Shown: one piece after another, positions 39,959-50,900 of the stretch
Position numbering within the stretch: position 1 is the stretch's first letter
How the letters are laid out: the number at the start of each line of letters is the position of its first letter
Assembly: GCA_017301975.1 (NCBI GenBank)
Contig: JAFLEI010000002.1
Span: 124,001 to 188,000 of the forward strand
Source: Verrucomicrobiota bacterium
GTDB taxonomy: Bacteria > Verrucomicrobiota > Verrucomicrobiia > Verrucomicrobiales > Verrucomicrobiaceae
DNA: 64,000 bases
Reading direction: 5' to 3'
Program-made: the position numbers and the translations under genes
Notes under the pieces: generated by a model
Told to the model about the DNA's origin: nothing
The model's input: the letters and a program-made list of their open reading frames with translations, nothing else
Databases searched by the model: none

Positions 39959-41281
39959 TCACTTGCTCGCGGCCTCAAACCTCACGCTGCGCACCTTCAT
40001 CCATGCACCGGGCTCTGCTTTGGCCACGGGATCAATGCGCAGCCGAACCATGGCTCCCTGGTAGGCGGGCAGGGCGGACAAAGGAATGACATGGCGATGG
40101 AAACCGCCATCGGCGACAAGCGGAAAGGAGACGACGGTTTTTGAATCAAAGCTCTTCGCTCCATGCGGCTGCAGCATCACCACTCCCTGCTTTTGCGTCG
40201 TCTTGAAGGCGGCATCAATGACCAGTACCGGAGCATTTGAGGCCTGCCAGAATGCCAGGGGGCTGATGAACTGCGGATCGTCCTGGTCCAGCAGCATGTG
40301 AAGATGATCCTGCACTGGCCAGCCCGTGTCGTGGGCGTTTTGATAATGCCACCCCTGGCGGTCTTGCGTGAAATTCCAGGCGGGTGGTCCCTGAGGGCGA
40401 TGACTGGCAGCGTGCGCGCGGATCTCCTGCACGGTGCCGACCATGAGCTCGTAGTGGAATTCATAGACGATGTTGTGATCGAGTATCTCGAGCCCCTGGC
40501 CCGCGAGATAGCCAGTGCTGTTGCCATGCGTGTCATTGGGGCCGGGCCTGCCCGCAAAGCCGCCGGTGAAATGCACGCGGCCTGGTGTGATGAGGCCGAG
40601 GCCATGGCCTTTCTCATCCAGCAATGCCGCCCAGCTCTCCGTGCCAGTCCAGAACGTCCATGGGTGCTTGGTCTCAGATTTGGGGATGATGGAAACAGTG
40701 TCAGAGGTGAATGGCCGGGCTCCGGTATAGCTGACCACACGCGGGAAGGCCGCATTTGCATACACGGCGGGCAGCTCCTGCAAACGTGCGGCGTACTGCG
40801 TGGTGTCGCTTCTCTTGTTGGTGAGCCGCGCACGCGCCTTCACCACAGCCCCGTCCAGTTCCAGCCAGGAGTCAAAGGTGCACTCTCCGGCCACGTTGTT
40901 CAGCGGCCATTGGAGAGGCACGCAGCTCAGGTGGATGCGCTTCCCATCATTTTCGTGGGCGAGGATGCGGCTGGCATTTTTGAAGTCGTCGCCGGTTTGA
41001 ATGGGGTTCCAGCCGATGTGCCGCCAGTGCTCCGAGGGCTTCTGCCCATGAGCTTCAAACGGCACGGGTCCGGAGAAAAACGAAAGCTGCACCTGCCGGC
41101 CGAGGTCGAAGTTGTTGATCACGTTGGCTCCGTCTTGGGTGCTGGCCAGAAAGGTGATGGCGCCGCCGAGATCGAGATCCACGCCGAGCTTGAGGCGGTC
41201 GTTCGCTAGCCAGCTCATTTTTTCCGCATGGGCGGAGGCGGTGATGAGCAAAGTGGCGAGAAGCAGGCGCGCGTTTGGCAT
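39959..41281 (-). CDS. Exported protein of unknown function
   Basis: A 440-residue exported protein with a signal peptide (MPNARLLLATLLITASAHA). The body is beta-rich, with WLANDRLKLGVDLDLGGAIT near the start and WTFWTGTESWAALLDEKGHGLGL near 220, wording reminiscent of a galactose-mutarotase-like sandwich domain; the C-terminal third (AWNFTQDRQGWHYQNAHDTG onward) looks like a carbohydrate-binding module. No catalytic set can be named. A role in binding or cleaving polysaccharide outside the cell is an inference. It diverges from trmO, with 104 bases between starts. The 38-codon upstream extension is rejected because it precedes the signal peptide. Confidence 0.65.
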   Translation of the reverse strand: MPNARLLLATLLITASAHAEKMSWLANDRLKLGVDLDLGGAITFLASTQDGANVINNFDLGRQVQLSFFSGPVPFEAHGQKPSEHWRHIGWNPIQTGDDFKNASRILAHENDGKRIHLSCVPLQWPLNNVAGECTFDSWLELDGAVVKARARLTNKRSDTTQYAARLQELPAVYANAAFPRVVSYTGARPFTSDTVSIIPKSETKHPWTFWTGTESWAALLDEKGHGLGLITPGRVHFTGGFAGRPGPNDTHGNSTGYLAGQGLEILDHNIVYEFHYELMVGTVQEIRAHAASHRPQGPPAWNFTQDRQGWHYQNAHDTGWPVQDHLHMLLDQDDPQFISPLAFWQASNAPVLVIDAAFKTTQKQGVVMLQPHGAKSFDSKTVVSFPLVADGGFHRHVIPLSALPAYQGAMVRLRIDPVAKAEPGAWMKVRSVRFEAASK

Positions 41282-41385
41282 GGGGTGGATGGAGATGCGA
41301 AGCTTTAATGTGGAGCGTGTGCCGCTTTCGGCAAACTTTGAAGAAAAGGGATGCGTGCGGGGATGCGCACGCTCTTTTCGGCAGC

Positions 41386-42060
41386 ATGATTTCACTGAAC
41401 GTTATCGCCACGCTGCGCACGTGCTACACGGACAAGTTCGGCGTGCCACGCCAGCCCGGGCTGGTGCCCAGCGCGTGGGGGATCATTGAGTTTGAGCCCG
41501 CCTACCGGCGTGCGGAGGCGGTGCGTGGCATCGAGGAGTTCAGCCATCTGTGGCTCATCACGCAGTTTCATCTGGTGGAGCAGGAGCCCGCATCGCTGCT
41601 GGTGCGCCCACCACGGCTCGGTGGCAACGAGCGGCGCGGGGTGTTTGCCACGCGTTCGCCGTTCCGGCCCAACCGGCTCACCTTGAGCGTGGTGAAACTC
41701 GATCGTGTGGAGCTGGAGGGGGCTGAAGCGCCACGCCTCTTTGTCTCAGGGGTGGATCTGGTGGACGGCACTCCCATTCTCGACATCAAGCCCTACATTC
41801 GCTTTGCCGATTCGATTCCCGAGGCGCGCAGCGGATTTGCCGATGAAGCGCCACCGCGTGTGCCCGTGCACTGGGATTGTGCCAGCAGCGTGCCGGATGA
41901 GGTGCGTGTGATCATTGACGAGTCGCTCGCCCAGCAGCCGCAGCCGGCCTATCACGAAGATGAGGCGCGTGAATACGCGACCGAGATCGCCGGATGGCGT
42001 GTGCGCTGGGCCGCCACTCTGGGCGGGGCCTGCGTGAAATCGTGCGAGAGAGTGGACTGA
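41386..42060 (+). CDS. trmO: tRNA (N6-threonylcarbamoyladenosine37) methyltransferase
   Basis: A 224-residue TrmO (TsaA/YaeB family) protein that uses SAM to methylate the t6A37 base of threonine tRNAs. Family blocks: VIATLRTCYTDKFGVPRQPG, GIEEFSHLWLITQFH, RRGVFATRSPFRPNRLTLS and VDLVDGTPILDIKPYI. The C-terminal domain is present (EVRVIIDESLAQQPQP). In-frame sequence upstream to 41275 is not part of the family and is omitted. Fourteen bases separate it from the next gene, suggesting co-transcription. Confidence 0.95.
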   Translation: MISLNVIATLRTCYTDKFGVPRQPGLVPSAWGIIEFEPAYRRAEAVRGIEEFSHLWLITQFHLVEQEPASLLVRPPRLGGNERRGVFATRSPFRPNRLTLSVVKLDRVELEGAEAPRLFVSGVDLVDGTPILDIKPYIRFADSIPEARSGFADEAPPRVPVHWDCASSVPDEVRVIIDESLAQQPQPAYHEDEAREYATEIAGWRVRWAATLGGACVKSCERVD

Positions 42061-42074
42061 TTTGCTGATACCTC

Positions 42075-42947
42075 ATGAGTGACATTGATCTTCCCATTCG
42101 CGCTGCGACCGAGACCGCCGTTGCCCACGGCATCACGCCGGACCGCTGCGACATTTTGCAAAACAGCAGCACGCTGGTGCTGCGACTCACGGAAACCCTG
42201 GTGGCGCGTGTGGTGCAGGACACCAGCGGCCCGAGGCAGGGCACGGAGTGGTTTGCACGGGAAAACGCCATCGCACGGCATCTCACGGAAAACGGTGCGC
42301 CGGTGATCCCGTTGCATGCGGATCTGCCACCGGGGCCGCATGAGCATCTGGGGTATCCGATGAATTTCTGGCAGTTTGTCACGCGTGTGGCGGCGGAACC
42401 GGACCCCGGCGAGATCGGAAGAACGCTGCGCCAGTGCCATGACGTGATGAGCCGGTTTGCGGAGCCGCTGCCGCACTTGGCGATCATCACGGAGAGCCTG
42501 GCCATTTTGCAAGAGAGGAAGCTTTTTCCGAAGGATGTGCAGCAGATGCTTGAGGATCATCTGGCAAGGTCCATCGAGGCGCTGAGCAAGCGCCCGCAGC
42601 AGCCGCTGCATGGAGATGCGCACATGGGCAATCTCATGAACACCACGCGCGGCCTGCTCTGGACCGACTGGGAGGACACCTTCTCCGGGCCCGTGGAGTG
42701 GGATGTGGCCTCGATCATCTGGAATGCACAGATTCTCGAGGAAGATCACGAGACCGTGAAAAAGATCTGCGATGCGTATTGCGAGGCGGGAGAAGCGATT
42801 GATGACGAGACGCTGCAGCACTGCCTCATCGCCCGCGCGGCGGTCATCACGGTCTGGTATCCGATTCTCTATCCCAATCCCAATGAGGACCGGCGGGAGA
42901 AGCTGCAGCGTCGCATCCAGTGGCTGCAGGAGCGGGCGGCCGTTTGA
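42075..42947 (+). CDS. Phosphotransferase-family (APH/ChoK-like) protein
   Basis: A 290-residue soluble protein of the aminoglycoside phosphotransferase / choline kinase-like fold. The kinase catalytic loop LHGDAHMGNLMNTTRG and the metal-binding TDWEDTFSGPVEWDVA are both visible, and the N-terminal lobe holds a short VLRLTETLVARVV strand pair. It should phosphorylate a small molecule; nothing in sequence or context names the substrate, and an antibiotic-resistance role should not be assumed. It follows trmO closely and precedes the sigma factor gene by 65 bases. Confidence 0.85.
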   Translation: MSDIDLPIRAATETAVAHGITPDRCDILQNSSTLVLRLTETLVARVVQDTSGPRQGTEWFARENAIARHLTENGAPVIPLHADLPPGPHEHLGYPMNFWQFVTRVAAEPDPGEIGRTLRQCHDVMSRFAEPLPHLAIITESLAILQERKLFPKDVQQMLEDHLARSIEALSKRPQQPLHGDAHMGNLMNTTRGLLWTDWEDTFSGPVEWDVASIIWNAQILEEDHETVKKICDAYCEAGEAIDDETLQHCLIARAAVITVWYPILYPNPNEDRREKLQRRIQWLQERAAV

Positions 42948-43002
42948 CGAGAACGCGGGAAAGGGCATCTTTTTTGTCACCACCGAGCAGACGACGACCA
43001 CT

Positions 43003-43008
43003 GGAGGG
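43003..43008 (+). promoter_or_regulatory. Ribosome binding site of the sigma-fusion gene
   Basis: GGAGGG five bases before ATG 43013; it decides this start over the in-frame 42920, which overlaps the upstream gene. Confidence 0.75.
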
Positions 43009-43012
43009 TGTC

Positions 43013-44647
43013 ATGAATACTGCAACTCTCATCTCTGGAACTTCGGACGACACCCATCTGGTGGAACTCAGCCTGCGTGGCGACACACGGGCCTTTGGCA
43101 ACCTTGTGGAACGGCATCAGTCGCTGGTGTGCGGGCTGGCCTACAGCGCCTGCGGCAATGTGCATGTGAGTGAAGACCTGGCGCAGGAGACCTTCATCAC
43201 CGCCTGGCAGCAGTTGCGCACGCTGCGTGAGAAAGGAAACCTGCGCGGCTGGCTGTGTGGAATCGCACGTCATGTGATCAACAATTTCCTGCGGCGCCAG
43301 CAGCGCACGCCGACAGCGCTGGCGACGGACCTTGATAAGGTGGCGCACCCGGCATCTGAGGAGCCTCCACCGGATGAAAGAGCCATCCAGGAACAGGAAA
43401 GCGCCATGCTCTGGCGGACGCTGCAAACGCTGCCAGAGACCTACCGCGAGCCCATGGTGCTCTTCTACCGCCAGAATGAATCCGTGGCCGCAGTGGCTGA
43501 GTCTCTGGGAGTCTCCGAGGATGCGGTGAAGCAAAGACTGGCGCGTGGGCGCGCCATGCTGGCAGAGCAGGTGGAGCGCAGGCTGGGAAACACGCTGCGC
43601 CAGACTATGCCCACCGCGGCGTTCACCTTCGGTGTGCTGGCCGCGCTGCCGCTTGCTACCACCTCTGCCTCCGCAGCCACGGCCGGCATGACGCTGGCCA
43701 AAGGCGGCGCGAGCGGTAAACCGCTGGTGATGGCCCTGCTGAACGGAGTGCTGAGTCCTCTGCTCGCCTTTGTGGCGGCAGGTGTGGGTTACAAGGTGAG
43801 CATGGACAGCGCGCGCTCCGTGGAAGAGCAGCGGATGATCAAAAAATTTTTCCGAGTGATGCTGGCAGCGATTCTGTTTTTCTCCGCTTACACCGTGGCC
43901 CTGGTGATTTACGGCAGGTGGCTGGCCCTCCAGCATCCCGTGGCGTATGTCGCCCTGCTGACGGGCATGATTGCGGGATGTGTCCTGCTTTGTGCCGGAG
44001 GCCTTGCATGGGCGCTGTGGCAGAACCGGAAAGTGGCATCCGCAGAGCTCGCTGCAAAAGAGGAGGCCAGTCTCCCCGTGGGAAAATGGGGAGTGCCGCA
44101 CCTCGAATATCGCAGCAGACTCACCTTTCTTGGCCTGCCTCTCGTGCATATGCGCCTGGGCAGAAAGCGTGGCGAGCCCATCCGCCCCGTGAAAGCATGG
44201 TTTGCCATGGGGGACTTCGCCGTGGGTGTGATCGGAGCCTTCGGTGCTTGCACCATCGCCCCCATCAGTCTGGGTGCCTGCTCGCTGGGTTTGATCTCAC
44301 TGGGCGGATTGGCGGTGGGGGTGGCCTGCTGGGGCGGCCTCGGCATTGGCGTATGGGCCATTGGTGGCTGTGCGCTGGGCTGGCAGGCCTATGGGGGCTG
44401 CGTTGTGGCTTGGGAGGCTGCTCAGGGCGGGCTTGTCGCCGCGCGTCACCATGCCCTGGGGAATGTAGCAGTGGCTCAGCATGTGAATGATGCCGTGGCA
44501 CGGGCGGCGATGAGGCTGAGCACCTTCTTCCAGTTTGCCCGATGGGCGGTGAAGTACGCGGTTTTTCTCAACCTTGTCTGGTTCCTGCCGCTGGCATTGC
44601 TGGTCCGAAAGGCGAGGGAGATGCGGAGTAGCACAAGACCCGCATGA
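43013..44647 (+). CDS. ECF-type sigma factor fused to a membrane domain
   Basis: A 544-residue protein. Residues about 15-190 are an ECF RNA polymerase sigma factor: region 2 with SEDLAQETFITAWQQLRT and region 4 with AVAESLGVSEDAVKQRLARGRAML. From about 205 on it has several hydrophobic segments (TFGVLAALPLATT, LLAFVAAGVGYKV, MLAAILFFSAYTVALVIYG, VALLTGMIAGCVLLCAGGL), then a Gly/Ala-rich repeat zone (ISLGACSLGLISLGGLAVGV) and a last helix. This would tether the sigma factor to the inner membrane, so an anti-sigma partner may be built in. Ribosome site ggagg at 43003-43007 sets the start. A terminator follows the stop. Confidence 0.88.
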   Translation: MNTATLISGTSDDTHLVELSLRGDTRAFGNLVERHQSLVCGLAYSACGNVHVSEDLAQETFITAWQQLRTLREKGNLRGWLCGIARHVINNFLRRQQRTPTALATDLDKVAHPASEEPPPDERAIQEQESAMLWRTLQTLPETYREPMVLFYRQNESVAAVAESLGVSEDAVKQRLARGRAMLAEQVERRLGNTLRQTMPTAAFTFGVLAALPLATTSASAATAGMTLAKGGASGKPLVMALLNGVLSPLLAFVAAGVGYKVSMDSARSVEEQRMIKKFFRVMLAAILFFSAYTVALVIYGRWLALQHPVAYVALLTGMIAGCVLLCAGGLAWALWQNRKVASAELAAKEEASLPVGKWGVPHLEYRSRLTFLGLPLVHMRLGRKRGEPIRPVKAWFAMGDFAVGVIGAFGACTIAPISLGACSLGLISLGGLAVGVACWGGLGIGVWAIGGCALGWQAYGGCVVAWEAAQGGLVAARHHALGNVAVAQHVNDAVARAAMRLSTFFQFARWAVKYAVFLNLVWFLPLALLVRKAREMRSSTRPA

Positions 44648-44653
44648 AGAATG

Positions 44654-44694
44654 CCAGTGAATGAGGAGTCTTCACGGGATTCACCGGTTTTTTT
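44654..44694 (+). terminator. Rho-independent terminator after the sigma-fusion gene
   Basis: A 9-bp stem with one mismatch (44654-44662 with 44679-44687) followed by seven T. The rest of the 339-base gap to 44986 holds no convincing gene; a 65-residue open frame at 44765-44962 has no features of a protein. Confidence 0.7.
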
Positions 44695-44986
44695 CGAGGT
44701 GTGCATAGGTTTTTAGGTGTGGTGTTTGGCGCTACCAAAAAGCATTCGATTGTGTGGGTGAAACATGGCACTGAAACAGGGGGGCAGAGCCGTAGATTTC
44801 CTCGCTGACGCGCACGGAAACTGCTGCGCTTGGGCGCTCAAGGCATGGCTGCCAGATGCGGCGGAATTGTCAGATGAGAGCCGGGTTGAACGTGCGAGTT
44901 CTGACCTGTGTCTTTGTATCCGGTTTTTCCCTTCGTTGGCCTCCTGCATCTCTTTTGTTTGATCCTCTTTCTTGTCTGTCCGAAAC

Positions 44987-47900
44987 ATGCCCCGATCCAC
45001 TTCGTCCGTCTTCTCTCGCCTGTCGCCCCGACCTCCTTGGACTGCGTCTTTCAGCCGTGCGGTTTCGTGCGTGGCCACATCCCTGATGCTGACAGTGACC
45101 GCACCGGCTGCCACCCTTTGGATCCAGGCGGCTGGAGGGGACTTCAACACTCCGGGTAACTGGGACACAAATACCGTCCCGGGCGCCGGAGACACGGCGC
45201 TGTTCAATATCGCGATGTCGGGAAATGTCACCCTGTCCGCGAATGCGATGCCGGGAAGCATCAGCTTCGACACCGATGCCACCAGCTTCTCGCTGGGGGC
45301 GCTGGCTGGAAATACGATCACCTTGGCCAACGGCGGCTCCATCTCGATCCTGTCCACTTTGACGGCGACGAACCAGACCTTCACCATCAATGCGCCACTG
45401 ATTCTGACGCCGGATTCCACGACCACCCCGGGTGCTTTCACGATTCAGAATGACGGCATGAGCGCGAGCACGATTTTGGTCATCGCCGGGGGCATCTCCA
45501 GCAGCACCACAAGCGGAACAGAGACACTGACTCTGGCAGGATCAAACACCGGGGCCAATCTGGTCAGCGGTGCCATTGCCAATGGCGGAGCGGCGAGCCT
45601 GACACTGACGAAGAGCGGGGCGGGCACCTGGACGCTGACTGCGGCCAACACCTACACGGGCGGAACGAACATCGCCGCGGGCACGCTGGTGCTCAGCGGA
45701 GGAAACAACCGGCTGCTGAGCACAGGTGTGCTGAACTTCACCGGCAGCAGCGGCACGCTGGATGTGGGCTCCACCAGCCAGACGCTGGGTGGATTGACTT
45801 TTCTGACGGCAGGGGTCAACAGCAATGTGATCACGGGAGCAGGTGGCACTCTCAGCATCACAGGCGGCAATATCCAAATCGGCGGGGGCGACACGACCAC
45901 TGCGACGGCCTTACAAACCGTGGACATGAGCGGCTTGGGCGCCTTCAATTACACTCGCACCTCAGGCAGCTTCAATGTCGGTGGTACGGGTAACTCTGCC
46001 ACGGGTACTCCGACAGCGAGCGGCATCCTGACCATGGCAGTGACTAACACCATCACGGCCCAGAGTTTCAACGTGGGTTTCTTCACCACGGGGAGCGGTG
46101 CGCTCAACAGCGGCACCGTGCACATGGGGCAGACGAACACCATCAATGCCTCGACGATTCTTGTCGGAACTCAAAAGACCACGGCTCTGCTGGATTTCCA
46201 AAATCTGACCGCACCCACGCTGAAAATCCGGGGCACGGGAGGAACCGATTCAGACCGGGCGTTCATCACCGTGGGGACTGAAAACAGCGGGATCACGGCC
46301 ACGGTGGCCACGGTTGACCTGACCAGCGGAGGCACGGTTTCGAGCACTCTGGACGCCATGGTCAGCACGCTCATGATCGGGCAGAATCTGCGCAACACCA
46401 ACTCGGCAGGCCAGCCTGCCACAGGCACCTTCATCATGGGGCTGGGGACGTTGAACGCGACTGCCATCGTCATCGGGCAGCAGGATTCGACGGTGGTGGT
46501 CACCACTGGCGGAGCAGCAACGGGAACGCTCAGCCTCAAAGGAGGAAGTATCATCACGACCACGCTGACGCTGGCAGACAAGAAGACCAACGCCGCGGGA
46601 ATGGCACAGGCGCTCACGAGCAACTTCAATTTCTACAGCGGCACGCTGAACGCCACCACCATTCAGCGCGGCGGTGCGGGCACGGGAGCCGGGGCCAACA
46701 GCGCCACGATCAACTTCAACTGGGTGGACGGCACCATCGGCAACGTGGCGGGGGCGGACATGATCGTGAGCGGCAACACCGCCCTGAACGGCCTGACCGG
46801 CGGCCTCAACATCGTCCTGAACAACAGCGGCAATACTTCGGGCACCCACGCCTGGAACGTCAGCGGAACTCAGACTGCAACCCTGCAAAACACGGTGACC
46901 CTGAGCGGTGCCGGCGGCCTGACCAAGACGGGCACTGGCATGCTGGTGCTGGCCGGCCCCAACAGCTACGCGGGCCTGACACTCATCACCACAGGCACGC
47001 TGCAGTTTGGGCTGGAGACTTCGCTCTACAATGGAAACACCGCGAACTGGACGGCCACAAACCTGCAGGTCAGTTCCGGAGCGACAGCGGCATTCAATGT
47101 GGGTGGCGCGGGGGAGTTCACGGCGGCGGACATCGATCTGCTGAAGGCGCTGGGCACGGCCACCACCGGATTCATGAAGGGTTCCTTCCTTGGTCTGGAC
47201 ACTACGAATGCAGGAGGCGTCTTCACCTATGCGTCCGTCATCACCAATACCAACAGCGGCATCAACACCCTCGGTTTGATCAAGCTCGGCTCCGGCACCC
47301 TGCAACTCACTGGGGCAAACATCTACACCGGCGGCACCAGCATTGCGGCCGGCACCCTGGCCCTGAGCGGAGGGAACAACCGGCTGCTCAGCTCGAGCAC
47401 GCTGAGCTTTACCGGCAGCAGCGGCACACTGGATGTGGGGTCCACCAGCCAGACGCTGGCAGGGCTTCTATTTCCAACCGTCGGCACTGCAAGCCACGTC
47501 ATCACCGGAGCAGGCGGCACGCTGACGGTGAACAGCGGCAGCATTCAAATCGGTGGCGGGAATGCGACGGCGAGCGGTTCGGAAACCCTGGATATGTCCG
47601 GTCTGAGCAACTTCAACTACACCAACACCTCCGGAAATTTTTCCGTGGGCGGCCAGGCCGACAACAACTCGGGAGCCATCACCGGGAGCGGCACTCTGAC
47701 CCTGGCGATGACCAACACCATCACGGCGGCGAATTTCAAGATCAATCCCTTCAGCACGGGGCTCAGTTCGCTGAACACAGGTACGGTGCATCTGGGACAG
47801 ACCAACACCATCAACGCCAGCACCATCCTGATCGGTGAGCAGAAGACCATCGCGCTGCTGGATTTCCAGAGCGGACTCGTCAGCCCGACCCTGAAGATCC

Positions 47901-50900
47901 GCGGCACCGGGGGCACGGATGCAGACCGCGCAACCGTGACCGTAGGTTTCAACGGCAGCGGTGTTCTGGTTTCGGACTCCACGGTGGACCTCACCACCGG
48001 GGTGACCGGCGGCAGTATTCTGGACGCGAAGATCAGCACCTTGCTGATTGCCCAGGCGGTGCGCAATGCCTCCGCCGGAAAGGCCGTCAGCGGGACATTT
48101 CTGATGGGCCAGGGCACGATGGATGTCACCACGATCATCCTGGGGCAGCAGGCCGCAGTCACCGCAGGCAATTCCTCCAGCCAGGCGACGGCCACGCTGA
48201 GCCTCAGCGGAGGAACGATCACCGTGACGACTTTCACATTGGCAGACAAGCTCAGCGGTGCTGCGGCGCAGACGATCACAAGCAATTTCAATCTTTACAG
48301 CGGCACGCTGAACGCCACGACCATTCAGCGCGGCACGGCCGGCACCGGTGCGGGGGCTGACACCGCCACGATCAACTTCAACTGGGTGGATGGCACGATC
48401 GGCAACGTGGCCAATGCGGACATGACCGTGAACGGCAACAGCGCGCTGAACGGCCTGACGGGTGGTCTGAACATCGTGCTCAATGATGTCGGCAACCTCT
48501 CGGGCACGCACACTTGGAATGTGAGCGGCCTGCGGACAGCCACCATTCAGAGCACGGCAATCTTAAGCGGCACGGGCGGGCTGACGAAGACGGGTCTCGG
48601 CACGCTGGTCTTTGCCAGCGCCAACACCTACACCGGGCTGACCAACGTGACAGCGGGAGAGCTGGACCTCAATACCACGGGCGGGCAGGCCATTGCTGGA
48701 AACCTGACGGTAAACGGTGGCACGGCCAAGCTGCTGCAGTCCAGCCAGATCAATTCAGCCAAAAATCTCGTTGTGAGCAGCGGCACCTTTGCCCTTCAGG
48801 GCTTCAATCAAACGCTGGCGGGTGTGCAGATCACAGGTGGCAGTATCACGGGCACCACCGGCATCCTCACGAGCACCAGCGCGTATGACATTCAGGCCGG
48901 CGTGGTGAGTGCGATCCTGGCTGGCAGCGCCGGTCTTTCCAAAACCACGGCAGGCACGGCTTATCTTTCGGGTGCGAACACCTACTCCGGCGGCACCACG
49001 GTCACGGCTGGCACCTTGATCGGCGCGAGCACATCGGCCTTGGGCACCAACAGTGGATTGAGCATCACGAGCGGTGCGACCTTTGCCTACCGGCCGACAG
49101 CGGCTGGTTCGCTGAGCATCGGTTCGGGCGTGCTGTCACTTGCCGGGGGAAGCACCATTGGCACCGCTCTGGGCGGCACGGCGAGCCAGTCGGTCATCAC
49201 CAGCACTGCTGCCGCCTCGGCGAGCGGCTCCATCGGCGTGGCGCTGTATTTTATTCCCGCCGCCACCCTGACGACTGGCACCAACAATTTGATCACCGTT
49301 GCCAGCGGGCTGACTTCAGGCGGGGCCACCTACACCCTGACGAAGCTTTACAACGCCACGAATTTTACCGTGAGCAACGTTGTGGCCACCGACACCACCC
49401 TGAGCATCAATGTTGCCAGTTTGGCAGCGCTGACCACGGCCTATTGGAAGGGCGGACTCAGCGCAGGCAGCAATGTGTGGGCGCTTTCTGACGGCACCGC
49501 CAGCAACTGGGTGACCAACTCCAACGGCACCGGGTCAACGCCGCTGGTGCCGGGCTCAGGTGCAGTCATCACATTTTCGGCCACAGGTGCCACAAACCAG
49601 GGGGACATGGTGCTCGGGGCGAACATGTCGATCAAAAGCCTGACCGCGAGCAACACCAACGCGGTGACGCTGAATGCGGATGGCAACACGCTCACCATCG
49701 CCACGTCCGCAGGTATCACCGTGAACAGCGGTGCGGGGGCTGTGACGCTGAACGCGCCGATAACTCTGGGAGTCTCGCAAACGTGGACCAACAACAGCAG
49801 CAACCTGCTGACCATCGGCGGACTGGTGAGCGGCTCGGTGACACTGACGAGCACGGGGTCGGGGAACACGTTGATTTCGGGCGGCATCAGTGGAACCGGA
49901 GCCGTGACCAAAAGTGGAATCGGAACGCTGACCCTGGCAGGTGCCAGCACCACGACCGGGACTCTGACAATCACTGCCGGCACGGCTAATCTTACCGGCA
50001 GCTACACGGGCGCGGTCAGCGTGGCGAGCACCGGCACCGTCGCCACGGCCAATCTTTCCGGCAGCAATTATGGAGCGATCAATATCGCGGGCGGGTCCAA
50101 CTCGATCGGCATTGCCAATATTCTTGCAGGAGCAAACCTCACAGGCACAAGCATGGGCATTGGTGTGGGCGGGGCAGCAGGCAGCTCTGGCGCCGTCTAT
50201 CAGTCCGGGGGTGATGTGCTGCTGAATAACAACCTCAACCTGGGGCTCGGTGGCTCGGCTGTTGCCGGATCGTACGGGTTCTACAGCATGAGCGGCGGGA
50301 CCATCAATGACACGGGGGGAAGCAACGTACGCTTCCGTATCGGCGGTGGTGGCTCCTACTCCACAGGTCTTCTCTATCAAACGGGTGGCACAGTGAACAT
50401 CAATTATGCCGCTGGCTTGGAAGTGGGCGCCAATGGCACGGGGAATTTTGTAAATTCCAATGGCGTGGCCTATCTAACAGGGGGGACGATTACGGCGATC
50501 TCCAACCGCATTGGTTACAACAGCAGTGCTGGCAGCTCCGGCGGCATCCGGGGTGAGGAAACCATCGCTGGCAGCGCCCTGGTCACCATCAATGGCTCGA
50601 CCATTCTCACCATAGGCGCGGGTGACACCGGCATTCTCAATCTGAACGGGGGAACTTACGCGACGAAGCAGATCACGCGGGGCAATGCCAGTGCCATCAG
50701 CATCATCAATTTCAACGGCGGAGTCCTCAAGGCTGCGGCCTCTGCCAGCTCAACCTTTCTCACCGGCCTCACCACTGCCAATGTCTTCGCAGGCGGCCTC
50801 ACGGTGGATACGAATGGTCAGTCGCTCACCATTGGTCAGTCGCTGCTGGCACCTGCCGGCAGCGGTGTGGCGACGATTGCCGTCACCAATGGTGGCAGCG

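Noticed and set aside
44765..44962. 65-codon plus-strand frame in the gap before the giant gene
   Set aside because: No ribosome site, no recognisable features, and no overlap or coupling with neighbours.
45647..48665. Repeats at regular spacing considered as a CRISPR array
   Set aside because: They are long coding repeats in frame, not short identical repeats with unique spacers.
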